This document shows, piece by piece, positions 34,968-43,013 of a stretch of DNA of 64,000 nucleotides (position 1 is the stretch's first letter; the number at the start of each line of letters is the position of its first letter). Position numbers and translations under genes: made by a program. The notes under the pieces are model-generated. The model saw nothing but the letters and a program-made list of their open reading frames with translations, was not told the DNA's origin and did not search any database. The stretch is from a bacterium (GTDB taxonomy: Bacteria > Planctomycetota > Planctomycetia > Pirellulales > Pirellulaceae): positions 124,001-188,000 of the forward strand of contig WGNR01000006.1 in assembly GCA_016124445.1 (NCBI GenBank), read 5' to 3'.

Positions 34968-37475
34968 TTGGCCGCAACTGCCGCAATTCGAACGCCACGC
35001 CAGCGGACGATTTACTATCCGTTGGTATTGCTTGCGCCAGCGATGACCTTGGGCGTCATCGTTGACTCGCTTCTAGACCTGCCTCTGTGGGCATGGCTTA
35101 CCATCTTCTGGGGCATGATCGTCCTTTGGGCGGCGGTTTGGTTTCGGCAGAAGGATCGTCTTGCAAGTTTTCTGCTTTTGACGGCTATGCTCGGCTTCGG
35201 GGGAATCGTGCATCATCTCCACTGGAACGATTACCTGGCAACGGAACTGAGCCGCGGGCTTTCCGCTGAAAAGCAGCCGATCGCGCTCGAAGGCGTAGTG
35301 ACCGATTATCCCCGCTTTCTTCCGCAGCAAGAGCCGCAGTCGCCTTACGAATTTCAACTGCCGGATCAATGGAAGGTGCCACTGCGTGTCGAGCGCGTTC
35401 GTTGCGGAACGACCTGGCAGTCGGCTTCCGGTGACACCGATGTCTATGTCGCCGGCCAGCAAGTCAACGTGCTGCCTGGTCAGACAATCGTGGTTTACGG
35501 TCAGGCAACCAGTGCCGGAGCACCGCTCAACCCAGGCGAATTCGATTTTGCCAACTGGGCGCGCGGCCGCAAACGCCGCATCTTTCTTCGTTGCAATTTT
35601 GCCGAGTGTCTCACGCCGCAGCCGACGCTAAGTGAAGTCTCGTTGTGGGATCCCATCCGGGACGCACGGCATTATGTCAGTCGACAGTTACTTTCTGCCG
35701 TTGGGCCAGATTACCAAGGCCTGGCGGAGACCATTTTTCTGGGCAGACGGGAACGATTGGATGGACAAACCGATCAGGCCTTTCGGCAGACTGGTACTGT
35801 GCATCTACTAGCCCTGTCGGGACTTCATCTGGGCATTTTGGCGTACTTCTCATACTGGTTGCTGCGGTTTCTACCAGGTCCGGCTTGGCTGCCTGGGGCG
35901 GGGCTCTTGTTGCTCACGCTCAGCTACGTGCTGCTGGTCGATGCGCGGCCGCCGATCGTGCGGGCCTCGATCTTGGTTGGGGTGTTTTGTCTCGGCCAGA
36001 TCCTTTATCGGCGTGATGTCTTCTGGAATAGCCTGGCATTCGCCTGGCTGCTGGTCATGGTGATCAGCCCGACCGAGATCTTTCAGCCCGGTACGCAGCT
36101 TTCCTTCATGGCCGTGGCGACGTTGGCCTGGTTGGCTGGGCTGAAATCAGTTCGCCGCGAATATGACCCGCTCCAAGAGTTAATTGACAAGACACGTCCT
36201 TGGCCGACAAAAGCCTGGAAGTGGCTTCGAGGCAAAGCGGTCGAGGCCTTGCTCGCCTCGCTGGCGGTATGGCTGGTGACGTTGCCGCTGGTTTTGATCC
36301 ACTTCCATCAGGCATCACCTTGGACGGTTCTGCTGTCGCCGATACTGATCATTCCGATGGGATTGGCGTTGGCTGGAATCTTGGCCCTGATCTTGGCGTC
36401 GTGCACGTTACCGTTCGCTGTGTCAGCGGTCAGTTGGCTGATTCAATGGCCGCTGGCGATGCTGGGAGGGATCGTTTCGTTGGTACAACAACATGCCCCG
36501 CTGACGATTTGGTCGGCCGGGCCGGCGACTTGGTGGGTCGTTGGGTTTTACCTCTTGGCAGCAGGCATCGGCTGGTTGACGATGGCACGCCGCTTGCCAA
36601 TTCGCTGGTCGATCGCAACGATCGGCCTGTGGCTGGCGGTTGGATTTGGCTATGGGCTCGCTCAAACGGCAAGTTCGACCGCCCGAAGCGACTTGGTTTG
36701 CACGTTTGTCAGCGTCGGCCATGGGACGTGCGTCCTGGTCGAAATGCCGGGCGGACAGAACCTGCTCTACGACTGCGGTCGATTGAGTTCGCCCCGCCGG
36801 GCAACCGATTCGCTCGCGGCCGTTTTGTGGAGCAAGGGAATCAGCCATCTCGATGCGGTGATCGTCTCCCACGACGACGTCGACCACTACAACGGCGTGC
36901 CTGGGATCTTGGAACGCTTTTCAGTTGGCACAATTTACTGTTCAAGTGTCATGGAGAAGGTTCCCAGCGATTCGGTCAGCAAACTGCTGGAAGAAATCGG
37001 CCAGCGGCAGATTCCACTCAAACCAATCTCGGCAGGACAGCGGTTGCGGGCACATCCCGAGGTCGAGATCGCCGTTCTGCATCCAACCCGCAAGGGAGTG
37101 CTGGGCCGAGACAATGCCAACAGTGTGGTCCTGCTTGTCGAATACCACGGCCGGCGGATTTTACTGCCGGGCGACCTCGAATCGCCTGGGACCGAAGCGG
37201 TGACGCAGGAGATTCCGATCGAGTGCGACGTGGTCATGGCCCCGCACCATGGCAGCCGCCACAGTAACCCGGAAGAGTTTTATGCCTGGTGTCGGCCACG
37301 TTTGATCGTTGTGAGCAGCGGGGCGCATTCGCTTGATGCGGTCACGGAGGGAAAAGAAGGTCCCCAATGGCTCAACACGGCCGCCGATGGGATGGTAGAA
37401 GTCCGTTTGGATGCCAACGGGGGGCCTTCGCACGTGCGAACCTGGCTCGGTTTTGCCTCTGACTTGAAAGAATAG
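34968..37475 (+). CDS. comEC: ComEC/Rec2-like DNA uptake channel protein
   Basis: ComEC forms the inner-membrane channel for single-stranded DNA uptake in natural transformation. The 835-residue protein has the expected order: N-terminal membrane pair and DUF4131-like soluble domain (about 30-230), the Competence membrane domain with HLLALSGLHLGIL (about 280) and eight or more membrane segments, and a C-terminal metallo-beta-lactamase domain (about 565-820) with SHDDVDHYNG and HHGSRHSN. The start TTG at 34968 has no strong ribosome-binding site, so the exact N-terminus is uncertain. No other com gene is adjacent, though a prepilin peptidase lies at 47 kb. Confidence 0.88.
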   Translation: MAATAAIRTPRQRTIYYPLVLLAPAMTLGVIVDSLLDLPLWAWLTIFWGMIVLWAAVWFRQKDRLASFLLLTAMLGFGGIVHHLHWNDYLATELSRGLSAEKQPIALEGVVTDYPRFLPQQEPQSPYEFQLPDQWKVPLRVERVRCGTTWQSASGDTDVYVAGQQVNVLPGQTIVVYGQATSAGAPLNPGEFDFANWARGRKRRIFLRCNFAECLTPQPTLSEVSLWDPIRDARHYVSRQLLSAVGPDYQGLAETIFLGRRERLDGQTDQAFRQTGTVHLLALSGLHLGILAYFSYWLLRFLPGPAWLPGAGLLLLTLSYVLLVDARPPIVRASILVGVFCLGQILYRRDVFWNSLAFAWLLVMVISPTEIFQPGTQLSFMAVATLAWLAGLKSVRREYDPLQELIDKTRPWPTKAWKWLRGKAVEALLASLAVWLVTLPLVLIHFHQASPWTVLLSPILIIPMGLALAGILALILASCTLPFAVSAVSWLIQWPLAMLGGIVSLVQQHAPLTIWSAGPATWWVVGFYLLAAGIGWLTMARRLPIRWSIATIGLWLAVGFGYGLAQTASSTARSDLVCTFVSVGHGTCVLVEMPGGQNLLYDCGRLSSPRRATDSLAAVLWSKGISHLDAVIVSHDDVDHYNGVPGILERFSVGTIYCSSVMEKVPSDSVSKLLEEIGQRQIPLKPISAGQRLRAHPEVEIAVLHPTRKGVLGRDNANSVVLLVEYHGRRILLPGDLESPGTEAVTQEIPIECDVVMAPHHGSRHSNPEEFYAWCRPRLIVVSSGAHSLDAVTEGKEGPQWLNTAADGMVEVRLDANGGPSHVRTWLGFASDLKE

Positions 37476-37599
37476 GGAAAGTAGGTGGGTTTAGCGGCAA
37501 AGTGAGTGCCAAACTTGGCCGTTATGGGGTATCAGGCGTTGCAAATTCGTCTCCCACTGCTAAATTAACGGTCTTATCAAGAGATTGAGGATGCGTTTG

Positions 37600-37671
37600 A
37601 TGCGATGGTGGCCGCGGTTTTGGTACTCGCGGGGAACCTTCTGGATTCACAAGTCCTTGTCGTTATTGTAG
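37600..37671 (+). CDS. Possible Trp-rich small peptide ahead of rpsO
   Basis: A 23-codon frame MRWWPRFWYSRGTFWIHKSL... begins at 37600 with GAGG eight bases upstream (a second in-frame ATG lies at 37591). Four of its residues are Trp and the rest are mostly basic or aromatic. It ends at TAG 37669-37671, 44 bases before the rpsO ATG. It may be a leader peptide, a small membrane-active protein, or chance. Confidence 0.25.
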   Translation: MRWWPRFWYSRGTFWIHKSLSLL

Positions 37672-37715
37672 TTAAGAATAAGTCACCCTACTTGCGGACG
37701 TAAGTAAAGTCACCC

Positions 37716-37985
37716 ATGTCGATTACCAAAGACAAGAAAGAAGATGCCATCCGTGATTTCCAGCGTGGTGGCGAGGACACGGGTTCCCCAGAAGTTCAGA
37801 TCGCGATTTTGACCAATCGGATCAACAACTTGACGGAGCACATGAAGCAGCACAAAAAAGACTTCGCGACTCGTCGCGGTCTGTTGGCCATGGTGAGCCG
37901 TCGTCGCCGCCTGCTCGATTACTTGAAGCGGCACGACCCGCAGAAGTATCTGGATATGCTGGCACGGCTTGGCATTCGTAAATAG
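37716..37985 (+). CDS. rpsO: 30S ribosomal protein S15
   Basis: S15 binds the central domain of 16S rRNA and helps nucleate assembly of the 30S platform. The 89-residue length is standard and the signature [28 protein letters not shown]...[18 protein letters not shown] is complete (quoted in two parts here). It is followed by pnp, the same order as in Escherichia coli and many bacteria. Two hairpins lie between the two genes. Confidence 0.97.
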   Translation: MSITKDKKEDAIRDFQRGGEDTGSPEVQIAILTNRINNLTEHMKQHKKDFATRRGLLAMVSRRRRLLDYLKRHDPQKYLDMLARLGIRK

Positions 37986-38012
37986 CCCGGTGCCGCTTTG
38001 GTCTGGTCGAAT

Positions 38013-38046
38013 GAGGCTCGTCAGTTTGTTGACGGGCCTCTTAAGT
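38013..38046 (+). terminator. Hairpin after rpsO, weak terminator
   Basis: An 11-bp stem with one G-U pair (GAGGCTCGTCA 38013-38023 with TGACGGGCCTC 38030-38040) is followed by TTAAGTT. It is 27 bases past the rpsO stop. The short U tract suggests partial termination or a 3'-end-stabilising structure. Confidence 0.5.
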
Positions 38047-38068
38047 TACTGGCCATCAAATCAGCCAG

Positions 38069-38100
38069 AAGACACGTACTCGAGGACGAGTACGCGTCTT
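38069..38100 (+). promoter_or_regulatory. Long hairpin in the rpsO-pnp intergenic region
   Basis: Arms 38069-38082 and 38087-38100 form a 14-bp stem with one A-C mismatch around an AGGA loop. It is the second structure between rpsO and pnp. In Escherichia coli an RNase III-cleaved stem at this location controls pnp; a comparable processing role here is an inference. Confidence 0.5.
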
Positions 38101-38310
38101 TAACTTGGCTCGTAGGCGAGCGTATATGAGACGCCGCGCGGGCTACTTTTCAGGGTGCCGCACCATTGAAGTCAATCTGGCGGGCCCAACCTTATATTGA
38201 ACCAAGCACTAGATGTTCCAAATGCCGGGCCCCCCAATTGCTGCTGGCCCTAAGCTACTCGGCGCATGCCCCTTCGGATCGCTTCTAGTGCGCTGTGTAG
38301 GACGGAAAAA
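38101..38310. other. pnp leader region
   Basis: No gene is evident between the hairpin and the pnp start. A short AT-rich stretch (38191-38200) could hold a promoter but no clear -35/-10 pair is visible. TAGGACGG at 38299-38306 is the ribosome-binding site. Confidence 0.35.
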
Positions 38311-40572
38311 GTGGAAGTAATTCGTGTTGAGAAGCAAATTGGTAGTGAAACGTTATCCATCGAAACTGGCTTTCTAGCCAAGCAAGCCCACGGGGCTGTG
38401 CTCGTAAAATATGGCGAGACCGTTGTCTTGGTCGCCGCCGTCTCTGGCCCCTCTCGGCCTGGTACTGACTTCTTCCCGCTCACCTGTGATTACCGCGAAC
38501 GCACCGCTGCTGCCGGTAAGTTCCCTGGCGGTTTCATCAAGCGTGAAGGTCGCCCGACCACCAAAGAAATTCTGTCGTCCCGCCTGATGGATCGCCCGAT
38601 TCGTCCGATGTTCCCTAAGGGATACCACGACGAAGTTCAGATCCAAGCCACCGTCGTGGCAAGCGATCGTATGCATGACGGCGACGTCCTGGCCATGAAT
38701 GGTGCATCGGCTGCTTTGTGCATTTCGCACCTGCCGTTCCAAGGCCCATTGGCTTCGGTCCGAATGGGCCGCGTTGATGGCGAGCTGGTTCCTTTCCCGA
38801 CGTTCGATCAACTCGAACAGAGCGACTTGGACCTGATTATCTCAGGCAACAAAGAATCGGTGTTGATGATCGAAGGCTTCGCTCGGGAGATCCCCGAGGA
38901 TGAAATGGCCGACGCGATCATGAAGGCCCACGACGTCGTCAAAGAGATTTGCGATCTGCAAATCGAACTGCAGGAAAAGGTCGGACCTACGAAGATGGAG
39001 TTTGCCGAGCCTGACGATGGCGGCCTCTATCAGCGTTTGACCGATTCCTACTACGCCGATCTGAAAGCTGCCAAGCAAACCGTTGGCAAGCAGGATCGTG
39101 CCGATAAGGTTCGAGAACTGAAGACCAAGGTCAAAGAAGAGCTGATTCCGGATCCGGCCGCCGAAGGTGCGATCGATGAAGGAGCCTTCGGCACTGCCTG
39201 GCACGACCTGGAAGAACGCGTCGTTCGTGACCTGATCCTCAGCGGTACCCGTACTGATGGCCGCGATACCAAGACGCTGCGTGCGATCGAATGCAAAGTC
39301 GACGTGTTGCCGCGCGTGCATGGTTCGGCCGTGTTCCAGCGGGGCGAAACCCAATCCCTGATCACCGTCACGCTCGGCACGCCGCGCGACGAGCAGCGAG
39401 TTGACGGGCTGATTGACGAGTACTCGAAGAAGTTCATGCTCGACTACAACTTCCCGAGCTTTTCGGTTGGTGAATGCCGTCCGATTCGTGGCCCAGGTCG
39501 TCGTGAAATCGGCCATGGTGCTCTCGCCGAACGCAGCGTGAACCCGGTTTTGCCGTCGTCGGACGACTTTCCTTACACGGTTCGCGTGATCTCGGACATC
39601 CTGGAATCGAACGGTTCCAGTTCGATGGCTTCGGTCTGCGGTGCCACGCTCGGCCTGATGGCCGCTGGCGTGCCGATCTCCAACCCGGTCGCCGGCATTT
39701 CGATTGGCCTGGTCAAAGAAGGAGACGACTTCGTCTTGCTGACCGACATCCTGGGCGAAGAAGATCACCATGGCGACATGGACTTCAAGGTCGCTGGTAC
39801 CCAGAACGGCATCACCGGCATCCAGTTGGACCTGAAGATCAAGGGGATCAGCGAAGAGATCATTCGCAAGACCCTGGTCCAGGCTCTTGATGCCCGCATC
39901 GAAATCCTGCGGAAGATGCTGACCACCATCAGCCAGCCGAAGGAAGAGCCATCGAAGTGGGCTCCGCGCATGCTTAAGACCACGATCAACCCGGACAAGA
40001 TCGGCCTGCTGATCGGTCCTGGCGGCAAGACGATTCGTGCCATCCAGGAAGAAACCGGCGCGACGATCGATGTCGACGACGACGGCAGCGTGATCGTTGC
40101 CAGTGGCAACCAGGAATGGGCGGAAGCTGCCATGGCACGCGTTCAGGCCATCACCGGCGAAGTGGAAGTCGGCAAGATCTACGAAGGCCGTGTCACCAGC
40201 GTCAAGGACTTCGGTGCATTCGTCGAAATCCTGCCAGGTCGCGACGGCTTGTGTCACATCTCGGAACTATCGAACGAGTACGTTTCCGACGTCAACTCGG
40301 TTGTTAAAGTGGGCGACATGCTGGCCGTAAAGGTGTTGCTGGTCGACGAACACGATCGCGTCAAGCTGAGCCACAAGGCAACCTTGCCAGGCGGCGACGC
40401 TCCAGCCGCTGAAGGTGACGACGAACTCGAAACAGCCGGCTCGCGCGGCGGTGACCGTGGAGATCGCGGTGGCCGTGGCGGTGATCGTCGCGATCGAGGT
40501 GATCGTGGCGGCCGCGGTGGTGATCGTGGCGGCGACCGAGGTCGTTCGCGTCGTCCTCGCCGGGATGACTAA
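38311..40572 (+). CDS. pnp: Polyribonucleotide nucleotidyltransferase (PNPase)
   Basis: PNPase degrades RNA 3'-5' by phosphorolysis and can polymerise NDPs. The start is GTG 38311 (EVIRVEKQIG follows) with AGGA seven bases upstream; a longer frame from 38266 lacks family similarity. The 753-residue protein has two RNase PH domains separated by an all-helical domain, a KH domain (IGPGGKTIRAIQEETGA) and an S1 domain (GKIYEGRVTSVKDFGAFVEI). FFPLTCDYRERTAAAGKFPGG is the familiar substrate-site segment (given here in part). The last 45 residues are an Arg-Gly-Asp-rich tail absent from the Escherichia coli enzyme. A terminator follows. Confidence 0.96.
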   Translation: MEVIRVEKQIGSETLSIETGFLAKQAHGAVLVKYGETVVLVAAVSGPSRPGTDFFPLTCDYRERTAAAGKFPGGFIKREGRPTTKEILSSRLMDRPIRPMFPKGYHDEVQIQATVVASDRMHDGDVLAMNGASAALCISHLPFQGPLASVRMGRVDGELVPFPTFDQLEQSDLDLIISGNKESVLMIEGFAREIPEDEMADAIMKAHDVVKEICDLQIELQEKVGPTKMEFAEPDDGGLYQRLTDSYYADLKAAKQTVGKQDRADKVRELKTKVKEELIPDPAAEGAIDEGAFGTAWHDLEERVVRDLILSGTRTDGRDTKTLRAIECKVDVLPRVHGSAVFQRGETQSLITVTLGTPRDEQRVDGLIDEYSKKFMLDYNFPSFSVGECRPIRGPGRREIGHGALAERSVNPVLPSSDDFPYTVRVISDILESNGSSSMASVCGATLGLMAAGVPISNPVAGISIGLVKEGDDFVLLTDILGEEDHHGDMDFKVAGTQNGITGIQLDLKIKGISEEIIRKTLVQALDARIEILRKMLTTISQPKEEPSKWAPRMLKTTINPDKIGLLIGPGGKTIRAIQEETGATIDVDDDGSVIVASGNQEWAEAAMARVQAITGEVEVGKIYEGRVTSVKDFGAFVEILPGRDGLCHISELSNEYVSDVNSVVKVGDMLAVKVLLVDEHDRVKLSHKATLPGGDAPAAEGDDELETAGSRGGDRGDRGGRGGDRRDRGDRGGRGGDRGGDRGRSRRPRRDD

Positions 40573-40608
40573 GGGGTCGCCCGACCTGAAGACGTTGACA
40601 GATTCATT

Positions 40609-40641
40609 CGCCCGGAGTGCCCACGCGCTCCGGGCGTTTTT
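40609..40641 (+). terminator. Rho-independent terminator after pnp
   Basis: A perfect 9-bp stem CGCCCGGAG (40609-40617) with CTCCGGGCG (40628-40636) is followed by five Ts (40637-40641). Confidence 0.9.
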
Positions 40642-40655
40642 CGTGAGGATCATTC

Positions 40656-41450
40656 GTGGATCACCATTCTTCAACGCATGGCAAATCAGAACCGGCTCGC
40701 GAAAAGTCGCGCGATCAGTACCTGGTCGATCAATACAACGAGATCGCCCGGTTGGCTGGCTCGCTGGCGCACGAGATCAAAACGCCATTGTCGGTCATTC
40801 GGATGAATATGGAACTGCTGGCTGAGGATCTGAATGATCCGCAAACTCCGCAGCAGCGAAGAGCCCTGCAGAAGATCACCACGGTTCAGGAACAATGCGA
40901 GCGGCTTCAGGGTCTGCTGGACGACTTTTTGCGGTTTGCCCGGATTCGTGACCTGAACCTTTTGCCCGGCAACTTGAACGAGCAGATCGAGCGGGTGCTT
41001 AACTTCGTCGAACCGCAGGCCCAGCGGCAAGGGGTCGACGTGATTCGTTATCTCGATTCCGAACTTCCCAGCATCGATCTCGATGCCGAACTGCTTTATT
41101 CGGCCCTTTTAAACCTGGTCGTCAACGCGATCCAGGCAATGCCGGACGGGGGTTCGTTGATGGTGCAGACCCGGGAGTTTCGTAGCGGCGTCCTGCTGCG
41201 GCTGGTCGATACCGGCTGCGGGATGAGCGATACGACGGCGATTCGGATGTTCGATCCGTTCTATTCGACCAAGGAAGGAGGCAGCGGTTTGGGCCTGCCG
41301 CTGGCGAAAAAGATCATCGAAGCCCACCACGCCACGATCGACGTGCAAAGCGAACTGGGGCATGGCACCCAGTTTACGCTCGAGTTCCCTCTGCCGAAGC
41401 GAATTGGCCGCTCCGTCGAGCCTGCGACCCCCGAGTCGACCGATTCGTAG
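40656..41450 (+). CDS. Soluble sensor histidine kinase, NtrB-like
   Basis: The product (264 residues, GTG start at 40656, GAGGAT upstream) consists of a HisKA dimerisation domain with the phospho-His in GSLAHEIKTPLSVIRMNME (about 38-55) and a HATPase domain with LNLVVNAIQAMP (N box), DTGCGM (G1) and GGSGLGLPLAKKI (G2). There is no sensory or membrane domain; residues 1-25 are too short for one. It lies 75 bases before an NtrC-type regulator and almost certainly phosphorylates it. The signal is unknown. Confidence 0.9.
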   Translation: MDHHSSTHGKSEPAREKSRDQYLVDQYNEIARLAGSLAHEIKTPLSVIRMNMELLAEDLNDPQTPQQRRALQKITTVQEQCERLQGLLDDFLRFARIRDLNLLPGNLNEQIERVLNFVEPQAQRQGVDVIRYLDSELPSIDLDAELLYSALLNLVVNAIQAMPDGGSLMVQTREFRSGVLLRLVDTGCGMSDTTAIRMFDPFYSTKEGGSGLGLPLAKKIIEAHHATIDVQSELGHGTQFTLEFPLPKRIGRSVEPATPESTDS

Positions 41451-41524
41451 CCTACGAAGGGTTGGTTTGGGGCCTTTGCCAGGTGGGATGGTTCTAGAGG
41501 ATTTTCCCTATCTTCGGTACCATA

Positions 41525-42979
41525 TTGAGCATGACCAGTATGCCGCCAGAAGAAATGCAAACCGATACCACTGAGATTCAGCCTGACCAGTTTCGGGTTC
41601 TGGTGGTCGATAACGACAAGGCCCACGCCATGACCATGGCCGAAAGCCTGGAGCGGATCGGGTTTGTCTGCACCGTGGCGACCAGCGGCCCCGAGGGAGC
41701 CGAAAAGATCCAGTCCGAGCCGTTCGAGATTGTCATTACCGACCTGGTGATGAACGAGATCGACGGCATGGGCATCTTGCAACTGGCCAAAGAGACGCGG
41801 CCTAACTGCGAGGTGATCGTGGTGACCGGGCACGCGACCGTGTCGATCGCTGTCGAAGCAATGCAGAACGCGGCGCTCAACTTCCTGGAAAAGCCTCTCA
41901 CGCCGGATAAGCTCCGAGCCGCCGCGCTCAAAGCGGCCGAGACAATCCAACTCAAGCGGCAAAACTCGGAATTGATGCGGCGGTTGGACGAAAAGTTTGG
42001 CTTCGAGGGCCTGATCTATTCCAGCAACAAGATGCGGCAGGTCGTCCAGCGTTTGCAACGCATCGCCCCGACCGATGCCAGCGTGCTGATCCTGGGCGAA
42101 ACGGGAACTGGTAAAGAAGTTGTTGCCCAGGCCATCCATCAAAACAGTCCCCGCAAAAAGAAACCGTTCGTTCCGCTGAACTGCGCCGAACTCAGCGAGC
42201 ATCTGCTGGAAAGCGAACTGTTCGGCCACGCCAAAGGCGCCTACACCGACGCCGCCAGCGAGCGGATCGGCCGGCTGGAATATGCCAACGGCGGCACCCT
42301 GTTTCTGGATGAAATCGGCGACATGCCGATGGCAACCCAGGTCAAGCTACTGCGGGTGCTGGAATCGGGCGAGATTACTCGGGTGGGTGAGAACAAGCCG
42401 ATCAAGATCAACGTGCGGCTGTTGTCGGCAACCAATTGCGATCTGGAAGCGGCGATCGCGGCGGGGACGTTCCGGGCCGACCTTTACCACCGGCTACGCA
42501 TCGTGACGGTGTTGCTGCCCCCGCTACGGGAACGTCCCGACGACATCCTGCCGCTATTCGATCACTTCCTGAAAGTGTTCTCGAAGAAGCACGATAAGAA
42601 GGTCCGCGGGATCGATCGCACCGTATTTCAGCGTTGCCTGGAATACGACTGGCCTGGCAACGTGCGGCAACTGAAGAACTTTGCCGAAAGCATGGTCGTG
42701 CTCGATCTGGATGGGACGATCGGTTTGGATGACCTGCCGCCGGAACTGATTCAAGATGGGGACGACCTTGTTCCGCCAACCGAACCCAAGCCGGCCGTGC
42801 ATGCCGACGGCCAGATGCCAAGCATGGTGGGGCAATCGATCAGTGATGTCGAGAAATGGCTGATCGGCGAAACGCTCAAGTCGACCGGCGGCAATCGGGA
42901 AGAAACGGCCAAAATGCTGGGCATTGGCGAACGGACCCTCTATCGCAAGATCAAAGATTACGGACTACGCGGCGACTGA
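41525..42979 (+). CDS. Sigma-54-dependent response regulator, NtrC family
   Basis: The 484-residue protein has a receiver domain (about 24-140; acidic pair near 29-31, phospho-Asp73 in ITDLVM, Lys123 in LEKPLT), a central AAA+ domain (Walker A GETGTGKE at 191-198, Walker B GGTLFLDEIG at 256-265, ENVR-like WPGNVRQL) and a C-terminal Fis-type helix-turn-helix ending GNREETAKMLGIGERTLYRKI. The sigma-54-contacting loop reads GAYTDA (238-243) rather than GAFTGA. It pairs with the NtrB-like kinase upstream. Targets are not known. mutL follows 34 bases later. Confidence 0.92.
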   Translation: MSMTSMPPEEMQTDTTEIQPDQFRVLVVDNDKAHAMTMAESLERIGFVCTVATSGPEGAEKIQSEPFEIVITDLVMNEIDGMGILQLAKETRPNCEVIVVTGHATVSIAVEAMQNAALNFLEKPLTPDKLRAAALKAAETIQLKRQNSELMRRLDEKFGFEGLIYSSNKMRQVVQRLQRIAPTDASVLILGETGTGKEVVAQAIHQNSPRKKKPFVPLNCAELSEHLLESELFGHAKGAYTDAASERIGRLEYANGGTLFLDEIGDMPMATQVKLLRVLESGEITRVGENKPIKINVRLLSATNCDLEAAIAAGTFRADLYHRLRIVTVLLPPLRERPDDILPLFDHFLKVFSKKHDKKVRGIDRTVFQRCLEYDWPGNVRQLKNFAESMVVLDLDGTIGLDDLPPELIQDGDDLVPPTEPKPAVHADGQMPSMVGQSISDVEKWLIGETLKSTGGNREETAKMLGIGERTLYRKIKDYGLRGD

Positions 42980-43013
42980 ACGCGTCTTATCGAACCAAGG
43001 GAGTAGGCAGCGG

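Noticed and set aside
38842..40257. A 471-codon minus-strand frame opposite pnp
   Set aside because: Antisense to the conserved PNPase core.
40438..40572. Tandem GGTGATCGTGGC-like units as a CRISPR or satellite
   Set aside because: They are in frame within pnp and encode its Arg-Gly tail; there are no spacers.
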